Source: Thermoleophilia bacterium SCSIO 60948 (GTDB lineage: Bacteria; Actinomycetota; Thermoleophilia; Solirubrobacterales; 70-9). From it: a stretch of 64,000 nt of DNA. The stretch spans positions 2,720,001-2,784,000 of the forward strand of contig CP053031.1 in the NCBI GenBank assembly GCA_021496505.1, given 5' to 3'. This document shows, piece by piece, positions 63,262-64,000 of this stretch. The first letter of the stretch is position 1. Every line of letters starts with the position of its first letter. A model generated the notes under the pieces. The model did no database searches. It saw only the letters and a list, made by a program, of their open reading frames with translations, and was not told where the DNA came from. The translations under genes were made by a program, and so were the position numbers.

Positions 63262-63267
63262 TAGCTT
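63262..63267 (+). promoter_or_regulatory. Leaderless-type -10 box (TAGCTT)
   Basis: TAGCTT is followed by 6 nt and the ATG at 63274. Confidence 0.5.
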
Positions 63268-63273
63268 GGGCGG

Positions 63274-64000
63274 ATGGAGGCGAGCGCAGGCCGTGACTTC
63301 CGCACCGCCCTGACATCCGGGGACGTGATCGTGACCGACGGCGGGATCGAGACGCGGATCATGTTCGAGACCGATTACGAGCTCGACCCCGATGTCCAGG
63401 TGGCGGCGATGGTCGGCGATCCGAGGGGCCGAGCGCTGATCCGCGAGGTCTACGCGAGCTACGTGCGGGCCGCCGAGCGCGCGGGCGTCGCAATCGTGAT
63501 CGGAACGCCGACCTTCCGTGCCTCGCGCAACTTCGCCGTCCGAGCCGGTCTGGGTGGCGAGGTCGAGCGGCTCAACCGCGAGGCGGCGGAGATGCACGCC
63601 GAGATCCGCGCGACCGCCGAGGTGCCGGTCTACGTCGCGGGCGTCCTCGGCCCGGCGCGCGACGCCTACACGCCCGGTGAGGCGCCGGACGCCGCCGAGG
63701 CGGCCACGTACCACGCCGAACAGGCCGAAGCGCTCGCCGCGTCCGGCGTCGACCTCCTGTTCGCCGCGACCTTCCCGGCCGTCGCCGAGGCGACGGGCGC
63801 CGGGCGCGCGATGGCAGCCACGGGCCTCCCCGCGGTCGTCTCCCTGGTGCTCGGCCCCGACGGCGCGGTGCTCGATGGCACGCCGCTCGGCGAAGCCGTG
63901 GCGCAGATCGACTCGGCGGTCGAGCCGCGAGCCGCGTACCTCTCGCTGTCGTGCATCCACACGAGCCTCGCCGAACGCGCTCTCGCCGCCTGCCCGCCCG
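63274..64000 (+). CDS. Homocysteine S-methyltransferase family protein (3' end outside window)
   Basis: The frame is open from the ATG at 63274 to the right edge (242 codons). It begins MEASAGRDFRTALTSGD and soon has VTDGGIETRIMF, the DGGxET start of homocysteine S-methyltransferase barrels. YVAGVLGPARDAYTPGE corresponds to the family GSxGP block, and YLSLSCIHTS near the edge carries the first zinc Cys position. The remaining zinc cysteines would be outside the window. It may use betaine, S-methylmethionine or another methyl donor. It follows TAGCTT by 6 nt and is divergent from an XRE/MmyB regulator. Confidence 0.85.
   Translation, partial: MEASAGRDFRTALTSGDVIVTDGGIETRIMFETDYELDPDVQVAAMVGDPRGRALIREVYASYVRAAERAGVAIVIGTPTFRASRNFAVRAGLGGEVERLNREAAEMHAEIRATAEVPVYVAGVLGPARDAYTPGEAPDAAEAATYHAEQAEALAASGVDLLFAATFPAVAEATGAGRAMAATGLPAVVSLVLGPDGAVLDGTPLGEAVAQIDSAVEPRAAYLSLSCIHTSLAERALAACPP

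Overview
The window reads as chromosome of a high-GC, Gram-positive-type actinobacterium. A deep-branching Thermoleophilia/Solirubrobacterales-like lineage is my best guess. The guess rests on very high GC in all frames, frequent GTG/TTG starts, a type III glutamine synthetase, RTX-like calcium-binding tails, PspC, TypA, an XRE/MmyB regulator, and many start codons placed 5-9 nt after a TANNNT box, as in leaderless actinobacterial transcripts. No rRNA, complete tRNA, CRISPR array, insertion sequence or phage gene is visible. Lineage is inference; gene content is seen.

Layout. 1-6.4 kb: the 3' end of a penicillin-acylase-family gene, tadA and a UspA protein, a 30-aa membrane mini-protein, and a 1464-aa secreted subtilase with FG-GAP and RTX-like repeats. 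6.4-14.5 kb: cyclophilin, a PQQ-propeller lipoprotein, a run of membrane/unknown genes (FUSC, DUF445, DUF4393-like), a long acyl-CoA dehydrogenase, and a thioesterase divergent from it across a perfect 16-bp palindrome. 14.5-27.3 kb is a nitrogen island: gltB-gltD, a convergent pair made of a circularly permuted ATP-grasp ligase and an AsnO-like amidotransferase, an MBL hydrolase, and glnN (GSIII). 27.3-34.4 kb: esterase, Ser/Thr kinase, FHA protein, TypA/BipA, FAD oxidoreductase, DedA.

34.5-39.6 kb is a tightly overlapping minus-strand operon: NodB-type deacetylase, acyl-CoA-dehydrogenase-like protein, NodS-type methyltransferase, ferredoxin-reductase-like flavoprotein, and a fused GT2/GpgS glycosyltransferase. 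I consider it the best candidate for an undescribed pathway: a glycoconjugate made by glycosyl transfer, N-deacetylation, methylation and acyl or redox tailoring. The second candidate is the ATP-grasp/AsnO pair, which looks like a peptide-amide (osmolyte-type) synthesis module.

39.6-50.5 kb: amidohydrolase and C-S-lyase-type aminotransferase, H1-like Lys/Ala protein, zinc-ribbon MBL protein, an orphan 98-aa protein coupled to a 5'-3' exonuclease, GNAT, CsbD with a SigB/SigF-like promoter, oligopeptidase F, PspC, ABC1 kinase, DksA/TraR protein. 50.6-64 kb: two tandem paralogous secreted proteins, an MMPL transporter with a Gln-rich insert, glyoxalase I, a CALB-like lipase, a PAS-GGDEF protein, OhrR, an M23 peptidase and its partner, MurB, a lysophospholipid-type acyltransferase, an L,D-transpeptidase, a frameshifted SRPBCC gene, an XRE/MmyB regulator and the 5' part of a homocysteine S-methyltransferase-like gene running off the end.

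Many adjacent genes overlap by GTGA, TTGA or TGATG, so translational coupling is common. Convergent pairs are often closed by hairpin terminators. Long open frames opposite the real genes are high-GC artefacts and were left out.
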